From Streptomyces sp. AW19M42 (GTDB taxonomy: Bacteria; Actinomycetota; Actinomycetes; Streptomycetales; Streptomycetaceae): DNA of 35,823 nt. The stretch is from the NCBI GenBank assembly GCA_000470535.1, contig CBRG010000185.1, positions 1 through 35,823 of the forward strand, written 5' to 3'. This document shows, in pieces, positions 1 to 8,093 of the stretch. Each line of letters begins with the position of its first letter. Position 1 is the first letter of the stretch. Position numbers and translations under genes: made by a program. The notes below the pieces were generated by a model that searched no databases, was not told the origin of the DNA, and saw only the letters and a program-made list of their open reading frames with translations.

Positions 1-1
1 G

Positions 2-568
2 ACGGCCGTGCTGGGCGACCGCACGGAAACCTTCTTCGACTCCTTCCGGCGGCTGGCGCCGGCGACCGCCGCGGTCAGCATCTCCTCGGTGCTCGGCAGC
101 GTCGGCCAGCCGCTCATCGACCGGACGGGCGGCCGCGACAGCCCGTTCGAGGGCGCGTACGTCACCGGCTGGTACCCGGACGCGGGTGACGCCCGCTGGA
201 ACCGGATGCGGCAGGTGATCCGCGAGCACGCCTTCGGTGACAACCGGATCGACCCGGACGACACGGGCGTGCAGACCACCTGGATCGCCTACACCGCCCT
301 GAAGTCGATCGTCGAGTCGCTGGACGAGCCGGAGATCACCGCGGGCAAGGTCGCCAAGGGCCTGAACAAGGGCATCCGGGTCGACACCGGCGGCCTCACC
401 CCCGAACTGCGCTGGCGCTACGAGGACATGATCGGCTCGGACTCGTATCCGCGCATCGTCAACAGCAAGGTGACGTTCCAGGTGGTGCGCGACGGCAAGC
501 TGGTCGCCGACAAGAAGGGCTTCGTGGACGTGGCGAAGACCCTGGCGGACGCGAGCGCCACCGGCTGA
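2..568 (+). CDS. ABC transporter substrate-binding protein, C-terminal part (5'-truncated)
   Basis: The frame is open from the left edge, so the start lies outside the window; the GTG at position 8 is only an internal codon. The visible 188 or so residues read like the C-terminal half of a periplasmic-binding-fold protein of the branched-chain amino acid/amide type (Peripla_BP_6). A GAYVTGWYPDAGD stretch is followed by a helix-rich lobe with TGVQTTWIAYTALKSIVE, and the protein ends in a hydrophilic helix. Such proteins bind a small solute outside the membrane and deliver it to an ABC permease. No permease or ATPase gene of that system is visible here. The gene ends 57 nt before the convergent gene at 625-2085. 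The family assignment is moderately secure; the ligand cannot be read from the sequence. Confidence 0.7.
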   Translation, partial: TAVLGDRTETFFDSFRRLAPATAAVSISSVLGSVGQPLIDRTGGRDSPFEGAYVTGWYPDAGDARWNRMRQVIREHAFGDNRIDPDDTGVQTTWIAYTALKSIVESLDEPEITAGKVAKGLNKGIRVDTGGLTPELRWRYEDMIGSDSYPRIVNSKVTFQVVRDGKLVADKKGFVDVAKTLADASATG

Positions 569-624
569 GACGGGCCCGGCGGCCGGGGTTCCGCCCGCCC
601 GCCTGCCCGTCCCCGGCGCCGTGG

Positions 625-2085
625 TCAGAGCGCGGTGGACTCGCGCTCGGTCAGGCCGTACTTCTTCGCGATGGTGTTCCACAGCTTGGACGCCTCGCGC
701 TTGGCCTTGCTCGCCTCGCCGCTCTGCACGTTGGCCGCCTGCGTCTGCGGGGTCGTACGGGCCTTGCCGTGCTTGCAGACCTTCTTGCTCTTGGCCTGCG
801 CGGCCCAGGCGGCGTAGTGGTCGTCGGCGGACGCGGAGGCCTGCCAGGCCTTGGTGAGCGAGGCGGTCAGCCCGCCGTGGTTCGGCAGCTTGTCGACCGA
901 CAGGCCCTTGAGCCGGGTGACCAGGTCGCGGCGCTGCTGGGCGGCACCCTTCAGATCCGCGACGGCCTGGTCGAGGTTGGTGCAGGTCTTGGTCTTCTCG
1001 ACCGCGCCGATGACGGCGGCCCGGCTGTTGTTGCTGTCCGCGAGGAGCTTGTCGAGCTCCTCCGCCTGCGGCTTCGCCGGGTCGACCGCGGCCTTGCTGG
1101 ACGACTGGGCGGCAGGTGAACTCGCGGAGGCCACGGGCTGCTTGGCGTCCTTGTCGTCGTCGTCGCCACCGCTCAGCAGCGCACCGGCGCCGAGTCCGAT
1201 CACGGCACAGCCGACGACGACCGCGGCGATCAGCGGGACGTGCGCGGGCCGCTTGCGCCGCTCCTCGCGCCCCTCCCCCGGCACCCCGTCCCCGGGTCCG
1301 CTGTACGGGGGCGGCGGCTGGTACGACTGCTGGGGCTGCGGGGGGCCCTGGTACTGCGGAGGCTGCTGGCCGGGGTCGAACCGGGGCATCTGCTGCGTCG
1401 CGCCCGCGGGCTCGTCGCTGCGGAAGAGGTTGTCGAACTCGGCGGGCGGCGGGCGCTCGCCGGGCGTGCCGGGTCTGATGCCGTACGGGGCTCCACCGGG
1501 CACCGGGGGTATGTACTGGGTCGCGTCGGAGTCCTGGCCGCCCTGCGGGGGCTGCTGGTACCCCTGCGGCCGGCCCTGGCCCAGGTACTGGGTCGACTCC
1601 GCGGGGTTCTCCGGCGGCAGCCCGCCCGGCGCGGGGCCCGGGGGCACCGGCGCGATGTACTGCGTGGCGTCCGAGTCCCCGCCCATGCCCATGCCGGGCA
1701 CCGCCTCGGGCGGCAGCGGCTGGGCGTACGGGCCCTGCGGCTGCGCGGGCGGCTGCCGCCGGCCGTAGGACGGCCCCTGGTGGCCCTGCTGGTACTGGCC
1801 CTGGCCGTACGCCGGCTGCTGCTGCCCCTGGTCGTACTGCCCGCCCTGCTGCCCGTACGCGGGCCGGCCGCCCTGCTGCCCGTACCGGCCCTGTGACGCG
1901 GCGTCCTGGTGCGGCGCCTGCGGTCCCCAGGGCTGACCCCACGGCTGGCCTTCCGCCGGGGCCGACTGGTCCGCGGGCGCCCCCGGCGTCCAGGGCTCGC
2001 CGCCACCCGCGGGCAGCACGACACCCTCGTGCGCGGGTCGTACAGCAGGGAGCTGCTGCTCGTCGCCCTGTCCGCTCTGTGTCAC
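625..2085 (-). CDS. Pro/Gln/Gly-rich single-pass membrane protein with repeated TQ motifs
   Basis: This 486-residue protein starts at a GTG preceded by GTAGGAG at 6 nt spacing. Residues 1 to about 280 are low-complexity and disordered, rich in Pro, Gln, Gly and Tyr. They contain a recurring motif: SDATQYIAPV, ESTQYLGQ, SDATQYIPPV and GATQQMPRF. A basic patch (RRKRP) precedes one hydrophobic helix at about 286-307, followed by an acidic run. The roughly 179-residue C-terminal part is Ala/Lys-rich and helical, with only two Cys (in KTCTN and KVCKH). The topology suggests a cytosolic tail, one anchor and an extracellular helical domain. I do not recognise a characterised family. The TQ motifs resemble phospho-Thr sites that FHA domains read in actinobacteria, which is inference only. 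The gene lies downstream of the regulator at 2284-3666 on the same strand, 198 nt away. Confidence 0.75.
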   Translation of the reverse strand: MTQSGQGDEQQLPAVRPAHEGVVLPAGGGEPWTPGAPADQSAPAEGQPWGQPWGPQAPHQDAASQGRYGQQGGRPAYGQQGGQYDQGQQQPAYGQGQYQQGHQGPSYGRRQPPAQPQGPYAQPLPPEAVPGMGMGGDSDATQYIAPVPPGPAPGGLPPENPAESTQYLGQGRPQGYQQPPQGGQDSDATQYIPPVPGGAPYGIRPGTPGERPPPAEFDNLFRSDEPAGATQQMPRFDPGQQPPQYQGPPQPQQSYQPPPPYSGPGDGVPGEGREERRKRPAHVPLIAAVVVGCAVIGLGAGALLSGGDDDDKDAKQPVASASSPAAQSSSKAAVDPAKPQAEELDKLLADSNNSRAAVIGAVEKTKTCTNLDQAVADLKGAAQQRRDLVTRLKGLSVDKLPNHGGLTASLTKAWQASASADDHYAAWAAQAKSKKVCKHGKARTTPQTQAANVQSGEASKAKREASKLWNTIAKKYGLTERESTAL

Positions 2086-2123
2086 CGGGACTCCTACGTG
2101 TCAACCTATGGAATCGTCGGCTC

Positions 2124-2154
2124 ACGCTATCGGGTGGCGGCCGCCGTTCGCCAA
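2124..2154 (-). promoter_or_regulatory. possible promoter of the 625-2085 gene
   Basis: On the minus strand TTGGCG (2149-2154) and TAGCGT (2124-2129) are separated by 19 nt, about 40 nt upstream of the GTG start. The -10 box fits the Streptomyces vegetative pattern, but the spacer is one base longer than ideal, so confidence is low. Nothing else is obvious in the 198-nt gap. Confidence 0.3.
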
Positions 2155-2283
2155 GCGCGTGAGGTCACTCACCACCCCTTCACACGGGCTGTAACGCTCA
2201 GCGGCCTTAAGACGCAGTTAAGGGGTGGGCCGGGCCGATCCGCCGCTCCGGGCACCTCGGCGGGCCCCGGCCGCACCCTCCGC

Positions 2284-3666
2284 TCACGCCGCCTGGAGCT
2301 CCAGACGGGCACCGAACTCCCGTACCGCGGGCTCGTCCCCGTACGGCACCAGCCGCTGCTGGAGGTCCTCCAGGTACTCCGCGCCCCGGCTGGAGCGCAC
2401 CGATCCGAGCAGCTCCATCGCACGCGTCCCGGTGTGGCAGGCCTGCTCCACCTCGCGCATCTGCACCTGCGCCGTGGCCAGCAGCGCCAGGCCGATGCCG
2501 CGGCGGCGGGCCCGGGACTCCGGGTGGCCGTCCAGGGACTCCTTCGCCCGGCGCGCGGCCGCCTCCGCCTGGCCGAGATCGCGGTGGCAGTGCGCCAGTT
2601 CGTCGGCCAGATAGGCGTGGTCGAAGTGGGCGATCCAGTCGGGCTCGTCACCGCTGTCCGGGTCGGCGCGGTCCAGGGCCGCCTGCGCCAGGCTCGCCAC
2701 CGACCGGCAGGTGCCGGCGTCCCCGAGGAGGGCGTGGCCGCGCGCCTCTGCGGCGTAGAACATCGCCTCCGCCCTGGGCGTGACCCGTCCGCGCGCCCCC
2801 TCCTGCGCGGCCCTGGCCAGCTGGGCGATCTCGCGCGGATTGCCGAGCTGGGCCGCGAGATGGCTCATCGACGCGGCCAGCACATAGCCGCCGTAGGCGC
2901 GGTCACCGGCCGCCTGCGCGAGGCGCAGCGCCTGGATGTAGTACCGCTGGGCGAGGCCCGGCTGACCCGTGTCGATCGCCATGTACCCGGCCAGTTCGGT
3001 GAGTCGCGCGACCGCCGCGAACAGCTCCCGCCCGGTCGATTCGCGGTACGCGCCCGAAAGCAGCCCGGAGACCACGCTGTTGAGGTAGTGCACCAGGACC
3101 GGCCGCACATGTCCGCTGCCGAACCGGTGGTCGAGGTCGACCAGCGCGGCCGTCATCGCCCGCACCGCCTCCACGTCCGGCATCCCGACCCGGGCCCCGG
3201 CCGCCCGAGCGACCTGCGGGTCCGCACCGCTGATCAGCCAGTCCCGACTGGGCTCGACCAGCGCGGAAGAGGCCACCGCGGAGCCGGTCAGGAAGTCGCG
3301 GCGGCCGACGTCGCTGCGCCACAGCTCGCAGACCTGCTCGATCGCCCCGATCACCGTCGGGGCGAACTGCAGGCCCACACCGGAGGCGAGGTTCTTGCCG
3401 TTGGCCATCCCGATCTCGTCGATCGTGACGGTACGGCCGAGTTTGCGGCCGAGCGCCTCCGCGATGATCCCCGGCGCCCGGCCGCGCGGCTGCTGTCCGC
3501 GCAGCCAGCGGGCGACCGAGGTCTTGTCGTACCGGAGGTCGAGCCCGCGTTCGGCCCCGACCATGTTGACGCGGCGGGCCAGGCCCGCGTTCGAGCATCC
3601 GGCTTCCTGAATGAGCGCCTGCAGCCGTTCGTTCGGCTGGCGTGCGACGAGAGGCCTGGCTGCCAT
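2284..3666 (-). CDS. NsdA-like helix-turn-helix/TPR-type developmental regulator
   Basis: The 460-residue protein starts at an ATG with AGGGGGA 6 nt upstream. The N-terminus reads RQPNERLQALIQEAGCSNAG, then an arginine-rich HTH-like stretch with LDLRYDKTSVARWLRGQQPRG (about residues 40-63). The remainder is all-helical, Ala- and Leu-rich, with repeating 30-40-residue units typical of TPR-like domains, for example around YYIQALRLAQAAGDRAYGGY. This arrangement matches the Streptomyces family that includes NsdA, a negative regulator of sporulation and antibiotic production. Several paralogues occur per genome, so I do not assign the nsdA symbol. The gene is divergent from the prim-pol gene at 3969, and the 300-nt gap between them carries an inverted repeat at 3768-3800. 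The function is inferred from family membership. Confidence 0.8.
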   Translation of the reverse strand: MAARPLVARQPNERLQALIQEAGCSNAGLARRVNMVGAERGLDLRYDKTSVARWLRGQQPRGRAPGIIAEALGRKLGRTVTIDEIGMANGKNLASGVGLQFAPTVIGAIEQVCELWRSDVGRRDFLTGSAVASSALVEPSRDWLISGADPQVARAAGARVGMPDVEAVRAMTAALVDLDHRFGSGHVRPVLVHYLNSVVSGLLSGAYRESTGRELFAAVARLTELAGYMAIDTGQPGLAQRYYIQALRLAQAAGDRAYGGYVLAASMSHLAAQLGNPREIAQLARAAQEGARGRVTPRAEAMFYAAEARGHALLGDAGTCRSVASLAQAALDRADPDSGDEPDWIAHFDHAYLADELAHCHRDLGQAEAAARRAKESLDGHPESRARRRGIGLALLATAQVQMREVEQACHTGTRAMELLGSVRSSRGAEYLEDLQQRLVPYGDEPAVREFGARLELQAA

Positions 3667-3767
3667 GTTTGTCCCCCTGAGGCCGCAGTGATCGTTGCCG
3701 GATCACTGCCCGACATGTGCCTGAGAAATGCACCGATTCATCGTGTTGGTCACTTTCACGACGTCTT

Positions 3768-3800
3768 GCATCTTTCGTCACAGCAAGCGCTCTAAGATGC
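3768..3800. repeat. 7-bp inverted repeat in the divergent regulator/prim-pol gap
   Basis: GCATCTT (3768-3774) and AAGATGC (3794-3800) form a perfect inverted repeat separated by 19 nt. They lie in the relatively AT-rich gap between the NsdA-like gene and the prim-pol gene. The right arm overlaps a TAAGAT that could be a rightward -10 box. The repeat could be an operator or coincidence; no known site matches it. Confidence 0.35.
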
Positions 3801-3968
3801 GAGACGAACTGTGCCGGAATTCCCGTATCTGGTTACCCGTCCTTCGCCGTGACGCCTACCGCGCGCCCCCGCCCATGCATCGATGCGCCCCGTATGCGGG
3901 AGCGAAGCGGCCCCCAACCGCGCATGCCACGCCCGTAACCCGAGGTGGTGGCGGGAGTTGTGCTGTGC

Positions 3969-4646
3969 GTGGAAGAGCCCATCGGAGTCATGGAAGGCGC
4001 GCAGGTCCCCCAGCAGCGCGCCGAGCCGCTGCTCGACGCCGCCGTGCGGTACACGGAGGAGCGGCACTGGGACGTGTGCCCCGGCACCTGGCTGGAGCCG
4101 GCCGCCGGGGTGGAGCGGTGCTCCTGCGGCGAGGACCGGTGTGCGGCTCCCGGCGCACACCCCACCCGGGCCGACTGGGCGGGCCTGGCCACCGGCAGCG
4201 GTGCGGCGGCCCGCCGGATGTGGGAACGGCAGCCCCGGGCGTCCATCCTGCTGCCGACCGGCCGCGCCTTCGACGCGATCGACGTACCGGAGTCGGCCGG
4301 ATTCCTGGCACTCGCCCGGATGGAGCGGCTGAGCCTGCCGCTGGGCCCGGTCACCCGCACCCCCGACCGCCGGATGCAGTTCTTCGTGCTGCCGGGCGCC
4401 GCCGCCAAGTCCGACGCGCTGGTGCGGCGGCTGGGCTGGAGCGCCCCCGCGATCGGGCTGCGCGGCTGCGGCGAGGGCCAGTACGTGACGGCCCCGCCGA
4501 CCCGGGTCGGCGGGAGCGGCTCCGTGCAGTGGGTCCGACGCCCCACCACCGCGAACCGCTGGCTGCCCGAGGTGGAGGAGCTGATCAGCCCGCTCGCCTA
4601 CGCCTGCGGCCGGGAAGCTGCTGACGCGCGGACCCGCCTTTCGTAG
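3969..4646 (+). CDS. prim-pol (bifunctional primase/polymerase) domain protein, probably degenerate
   Basis: I prefer the GTG at 3969, with GGGAG 11 nt upstream, giving 225 residues. GTGs at 3945 and 3960 are alternatives. An early Zn-knuckle-like CSCGEDRCAAPGAHP and a late RGCGEGQYVTAPPT match the N-terminal signature and third motif of the archaeo-eukaryotic-primase-type prim-pol domain found in plasmid and phage replicases. A FDAIDV segment fits the acidic metal-binding motif. The middle motif, normally GG-x-H, is replaced by DRRMQFFVLPG without the His. No helicase domain is attached. The protein therefore has the fold signature of a replication enzyme but probably lacks full catalysis. 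Streptomyces chromosomes carry such stand-alone copies. The end of the gene overlaps the promoter of the ABC exporter. Confidence 0.75.
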   Translation: MEEPIGVMEGAQVPQQRAEPLLDAAVRYTEERHWDVCPGTWLEPAAGVERCSCGEDRCAAPGAHPTRADWAGLATGSGAAARRMWERQPRASILLPTGRAFDAIDVPESAGFLALARMERLSLPLGPVTRTPDRRMQFFVLPGAAAKSDALVRRLGWSAPAIGLRGCGEGQYVTAPPTRVGGSGSVQWVRRPTTANRWLPEVEELISPLAYACGREAADARTRLS

Positions 4647-4649
4647 GGT
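4621..4649 (+). promoter_or_regulatory. vegetative-type promoter for the ABC exporter pair
   Basis: CTGACG (4621-4626), a 17-nt spacer and TAGGGT (4644-4649) form a near-consensus HrdB-type promoter. Its -10 box contains the TAG stop codon of the prim-pol gene. The start codon of the ATPase gene follows about 36 nt downstream, after GAAGGG. Confidence 0.55.
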
Positions 4650-4685
4650 GGCCCCCACACACGGGGACTTCGAAGGGCGTGCACG

Positions 4686-5516
4686 ATGCCGGACCGGCGC
4701 GACACCGACAGGACAGAGCAGACGGCCGAAACGGAAGCGCCGCGGGTGACACCGCCCGCGGTGCGCGTGGAGGGGCTCTGGAAACGGTTCGGGGAGCAGA
4801 CGGCGGTGGCCGGAATCGATCTGGAGCTGCCCGCGGGCAAGTTCATCGGTCTGGTGGGGCCCAACGGCGCGGGCAAGACCACCACCCTGTCCATGGTCAC
4901 CGGGCTGCTCCGCCCCGACATGGGCCGGATCGAGGTCGGCGGGCGGGACGTCTGGCGCGATCCGGTCGAGGTGAAGTCCCGGATCGGCGTGCTGCCCGAG
5001 GGCCTGCGGCTCTTCGAACGCCTCTCGGGGCGTGAACTGCTCGGCTACACCGGCCGGTTGCGCGGGCTGCCGGGTCCGGAGACGGACAGCCGCGCCACCC
5101 AGCTGCTGGACGTACTGGATCTGGCGGGCGCCCAGCACAAGCTGGTCGTCGACTACTCGACCGGCATGCGGAAGAAGATCGGGCTCGCGGCGGCGCTGCT
5201 GCACAACCCCGAAGTGCTCTTCCTGGACGAGCCGTTCGAGGGCGTCGACCCCGTGTCGGCGCAGACCATCCGCAAGGTGCTGGAGCGCTACACCCGCTCC
5301 GGGGCGACCGTCATCTTCTCCAGTCATGTGATGGAGCTCGTCGAGTCGCTGTGCGACTGGGTGGCCGTCATGGCGGCCGGCAGCATCCGGTCCCAGGGCA
5401 CCCTGGCGCAGGTGCGCGGCGACGCGCCCACGCTCCAGGACGCGTTCCTTGAGCTCGTCGGCGCGGGTGGCCGCGACGACGGCGACGCCCTCGACTGGCT
5501 GGGCGGTGCCCGATGA
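4686..5516 (+). CDS. ABC transporter ATP-binding protein
   Basis: This 276-residue nucleotide-binding subunit has Walker A GPNGAGKTT at 58-66, a variant signature STGMRKK at about 158-164 (in place of LSGGQ), Walker B VLFLDEP at 177-183, and a switch His in FSSHVMEL. The first 25 or so residues are a hydrophilic extension. The order of motifs is that of exporter-type (ABC-2/CcmA-like) ATPases, which power movement of a substrate out of the cell or drive membrane remodelling. The ATG at 4686 is preceded by GAAGGG. Its last codons overlap the permease start (ATGA at 5513), so the two subunits are translationally coupled. The substrate cannot be told from the sequence. Confidence 0.9.
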   Translation: MPDRRDTDRTEQTAETEAPRVTPPAVRVEGLWKRFGEQTAVAGIDLELPAGKFIGLVGPNGAGKTTTLSMVTGLLRPDMGRIEVGGRDVWRDPVEVKSRIGVLPEGLRLFERLSGRELLGYTGRLRGLPGPETDSRATQLLDVLDLAGAQHKLVVDYSTGMRKKIGLAAALLHNPEVLFLDEPFEGVDPVSAQTIRKVLERYTRSGATVIFSSHVMELVESLCDWVAVMAAGSIRSQGTLAQVRGDAPTLQDAFLELVGAGGRDDGDALDWLGGAR

Positions 5517-7162
5517 GCGTGCTCGACGCCCCGGCAGGATCCGGGCCCCGGACGGGCACCGCGGGCGGTACGGCTCTGGTTCCCGTCTTCGTCCGGCTGA
5601 AGCTGTCGCTGCTGCGCAACGGGCTGCGGCAGTCGTCGGGGCGGCGGGCCGCGTACATCGCGTCCGTCGTCATCACCCTGCTGATCGCCGCGGGCCAGCT
5701 CATCGCGCTCATCGCGCTGCGCGGCAACGCCCACGTGGAATCGCTCGTGGTGCTGCTGGCCGAGGTGCTGGCGCTGGGCTGGGCCGTGATGCCGCTGTTC
5801 TTCTCCGACGGGGACGAGACCCTCGACCCGAGCCGGCTGGTGATGCTGCCGCTGCGGCCGAGGCCCCTGATCACCGCGCTGCTGGCCTCCTCGCTGGTCG
5901 GTATCGGCCCGCTGTTCACGCTCTGTCTGACGGCCGGTTCGGTGATCGCGCTGGCCCACGGGGCGGGCGCCGCCGTGTTCGCGGTCCTGGCCGCCCCGCT
6001 CACCCTGCTGGTCTGCGTGGCGCTGGCGCGGGCCGTCGCCACGGCCAACAGTCGGCTGCTGACGTCCCGCAAGGGCCGCGATCTGGCGGTGCTCAGCGGG
6101 CTGGTGATCGCCGTGGGCATCCAGGCCGTCAACTTCGGGGCGCAGCGGCTCGGCCAGGCCGGCGGCCTCTCCGCGCTGGACCCGGCGGCGGAGGTGGTGC
6201 GCTGGCTGCCGCCCGCGTCGGCCATCGGCTCTGTGCACTCCGCGTCCCAGGGCTCGTACGGCCGGGCCGCCGTTCAGCTGCTGCTCTCCGTGGCGGCGCT
6301 GGCCCTGCTGGTGTGGCTGTGGCAGCGCAGCCTGGTGAAGCTGATGACGGCGCCGGACGGCTCGACGCTCGCCGCGGCAGCGCCGGACCGGGCGAAGTCC
6401 GGTTCGCGCGGCTCGGGCATCTGGGCGCTGTTCCCCGAGGGGCGCACCGGCACGGTGATGCAGCGCAGCCTGCGGTACGTCGCCCGGGACCCGAAGACCA
6501 AGGCCGCGTGGGTGACGGCGCTGGCGATCGGGCTGATCGTGCCGCTGCTCAACGCGCTGCAGGGCACCGGCTCCGTCTACTTCGCCTGCTTCGCCGCCGG
6601 GATGCTCGGCATCCAGATGTACAACCAGTTCGGGCAGGACACCTCCGCGTTCTGGATGGTGGCCCTGACGATCTCCTCGACCCGGGACGCGTACCTGGAG
6701 CTGCGGGCGCGCGCACTGGCCCTGCTGCTGATCACCCTTCCCTACACGATCCTGGTGACGGTGCTGACCTGTGCGCTGCTCGGGGACTGGCAGCAGCTGC
6801 CGGGGGTCATGGGGCTGTCGTTCGCGCTGCTGGGCGCGATGCTGGCGACGGGCGCGGTGGCCTCCGCGAATCTGCCGTACTCGATCCCGCAGGACGGCGC
6901 GTTCAAGAACGTGGCGCCGGGTCAGGCCGGGCTCGCCTGGATGTCGATCTTCGGCGGCATGGTGTCGGCGGCGCTGCTGTGCGCCCCGGTGATCGCCGCG
7001 ACGATCTGGCTGCGGGTCGCCGATGCGCAGGAGTGGCTGTGGGTGCTGCTGCCGGCGGGTGCGGTGTACGGGGCGCTGATCGCCTGGGCCGGGCTGCGGG
7101 TGGCGGCGCCCCGGACCGCGGACCGGCTGCCGGAGATCCTGGCGGCGGTCAGCAAGGGGTGA
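5513..7162 (+). CDS. ABC exporter membrane subunit
   Basis: A 549-residue integral membrane protein coupled by a 4-nt overlap to the ATPase gene. It has many hydrophobic segments: AYIASVVITLLIAAGQLIAL near residue 45, two or three more before residue 210, then a central hydrophilic stretch (about 285-325, DRAKSGSRGSG). A second block of helices follows and includes ILVTVLTCALLG. The two-block layout and length fit a permease of the ABC-2-like exporter group in which one polypeptide carries about 12 helices. No known substrate-binding signature is evident. It ends 28 nt before the convergent hydrolase gene, with only a GGGCGG-rich spacer between them. Confidence 0.85.
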   Translation: MSVLDAPAGSGPRTGTAGGTALVPVFVRLKLSLLRNGLRQSSGRRAAYIASVVITLLIAAGQLIALIALRGNAHVESLVVLLAEVLALGWAVMPLFFSDGDETLDPSRLVMLPLRPRPLITALLASSLVGIGPLFTLCLTAGSVIALAHGAGAAVFAVLAAPLTLLVCVALARAVATANSRLLTSRKGRDLAVLSGLVIAVGIQAVNFGAQRLGQAGGLSALDPAAEVVRWLPPASAIGSVHSASQGSYGRAAVQLLLSVAALALLVWLWQRSLVKLMTAPDGSTLAAAAPDRAKSGSRGSGIWALFPEGRTGTVMQRSLRYVARDPKTKAAWVTALAIGLIVPLLNALQGTGSVYFACFAAGMLGIQMYNQFGQDTSAFWMVALTISSTRDAYLELRARALALLLITLPYTILVTVLTCALLGDWQQLPGVMGLSFALLGAMLATGAVASANLPYSIPQDGAFKNVAPGQAGLAWMSIFGGMVSAALLCAPVIAATIWLRVADAQEWLWVLLPAGAVYGALIAWAGLRVAAPRTADRLPEILAAVSKG

Positions 7163-7190
7163 CGGGGGCGGGCGGGGGCGGGCGGCAGGG

Positions 7191-8093
7191 TTACGGAGCC
7201 ACCGGCTCGCGGTCGTCCCGCTCGTCCCGGCCGTCCTCGGCCAGCTGCTCCAAGAAGGGTTCGACCGCGGCCCGCCAGCCCTCCGGCTGGTCGTAGTGGA
7301 CGAGGTGTCCGGCGTCGGCCACCTCCGCGTACTGCCCGCGCGGCAGCACCCGGACCATCTCCTGGGCCTCCGCCCGGCCCAGCTCGCCGTCCAGCCCCCG
7401 GAGCACCAGGGTCGGGCAGCCGACCTGGGCCAGCTCCTCCCAGTGCGCGTCGAAGACCCAGGTGGCGCGGGACTGGAGCATCTGGCGGCGGGAGAAGACG
7501 GGCCGCCAGCCATCGGCGCGCTCGGCCATCACCTCGGCGAAGAACTCACCGCGCGAGGGGTTGGGCCGCTCCACCCGGGGATCGTCCTCACCGAACCACT
7601 TCCGTACCTCGGACAGCGTCGCGAACGGCACCGGCCAGGACCTGAACCAGTCCTCCCACTCCCGCTGCGAGGCCGCACCGAGTGCGGAGGCCCGCATGTC
7701 GCAGATGACCAGTGCCCGGACGAGATCGGGGCGCTTGGCGGCGAGCTGCCAGGCGGTGAGCGCTCCCATGGCGTGTCCGACGAGCGTCACGGGGCCGAGG
7801 TCGAGCTGTTCGATCGCGGCCTCGGCGTCGGCGACGTACGCGTCGCGCGTGTACGGGCCCTCTGGGGGCTTCTCGCTGCGGCCGTGGCCGCGCTGGTCGA
7901 GGCCGACCGCGCGGTGTCGCTCAGCGAGCCAGCGGGTGGTGGAGGCCCAGTGCGAGGCGCGGCCCATCAGCCCGTGGAGCAATAAGACGCCGGGGGCGCG
8001 ATCACTCTCCGCACGCTCCTTGGGCGGATCCGCGAACTCCCAGGCCGCGAGGCGTACGCCGTCGGTTCCGGTCACATCGATGCGCCGCACCAT
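7191..8093 (-). CDS. alpha/beta-hydrolase-fold protein with Ala at the nucleophile position
   Basis: I choose the ATG at 8093 (AAGGGGG about 10 nt upstream), giving 300 residues starting MVRRIDVTG; an upstream start at 8126 is possible. The fold is clear. There is an oxyanion-loop LLLHGLMG near 37-44, DQRGHGRS near 66-73, and a nucleophile elbow at 106-110. Asp235 sits in LRGLDGELG and His263 in DAGHLVHYD. The elbow reads GHAMG, so the usual Ser is Ala108, encoded by GCC at plus-strand 7770-7772. The other two triad positions are kept. Ordinary serine-hydrolase chemistry is therefore unlikely. A binding protein, a cofactor-free enzyme or a lyase are alternatives. The gene is monocistronic, between a convergent ABC operon and a long non-coding gap. 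Confidence 0.85.
   Translation of the reverse strand: MVRRIDVTGTDGVRLAAWEFADPPKERAESDRAPGVLLLHGLMGRASHWASTTRWLAERHRAVGLDQRGHGRSEKPPEGPYTRDAYVADAEAAIEQLDLGPVTLVGHAMGALTAWQLAAKRPDLVRALVICDMRASALGAASQREWEDWFRSWPVPFATLSEVRKWFGEDDPRVERPNPSRGEFFAEVMAERADGWRPVFSRRQMLQSRATWVFDAHWEELAQVGCPTLVLRGLDGELGRAEAQEMVRVLPRGQYAEVADAGHLVHYDQPEGWRAAVEPFLEQLAEDGRDERDDREPVAP

Noticed and set aside
1909..3795. 628-codon rightward ORF opposite the NsdA-like gene
   Set aside because: It is the mirror frame of a clear leftward gene, rich in Arg/Pro/Gly, with no start signal or domain; high GC removes stops from such frames.
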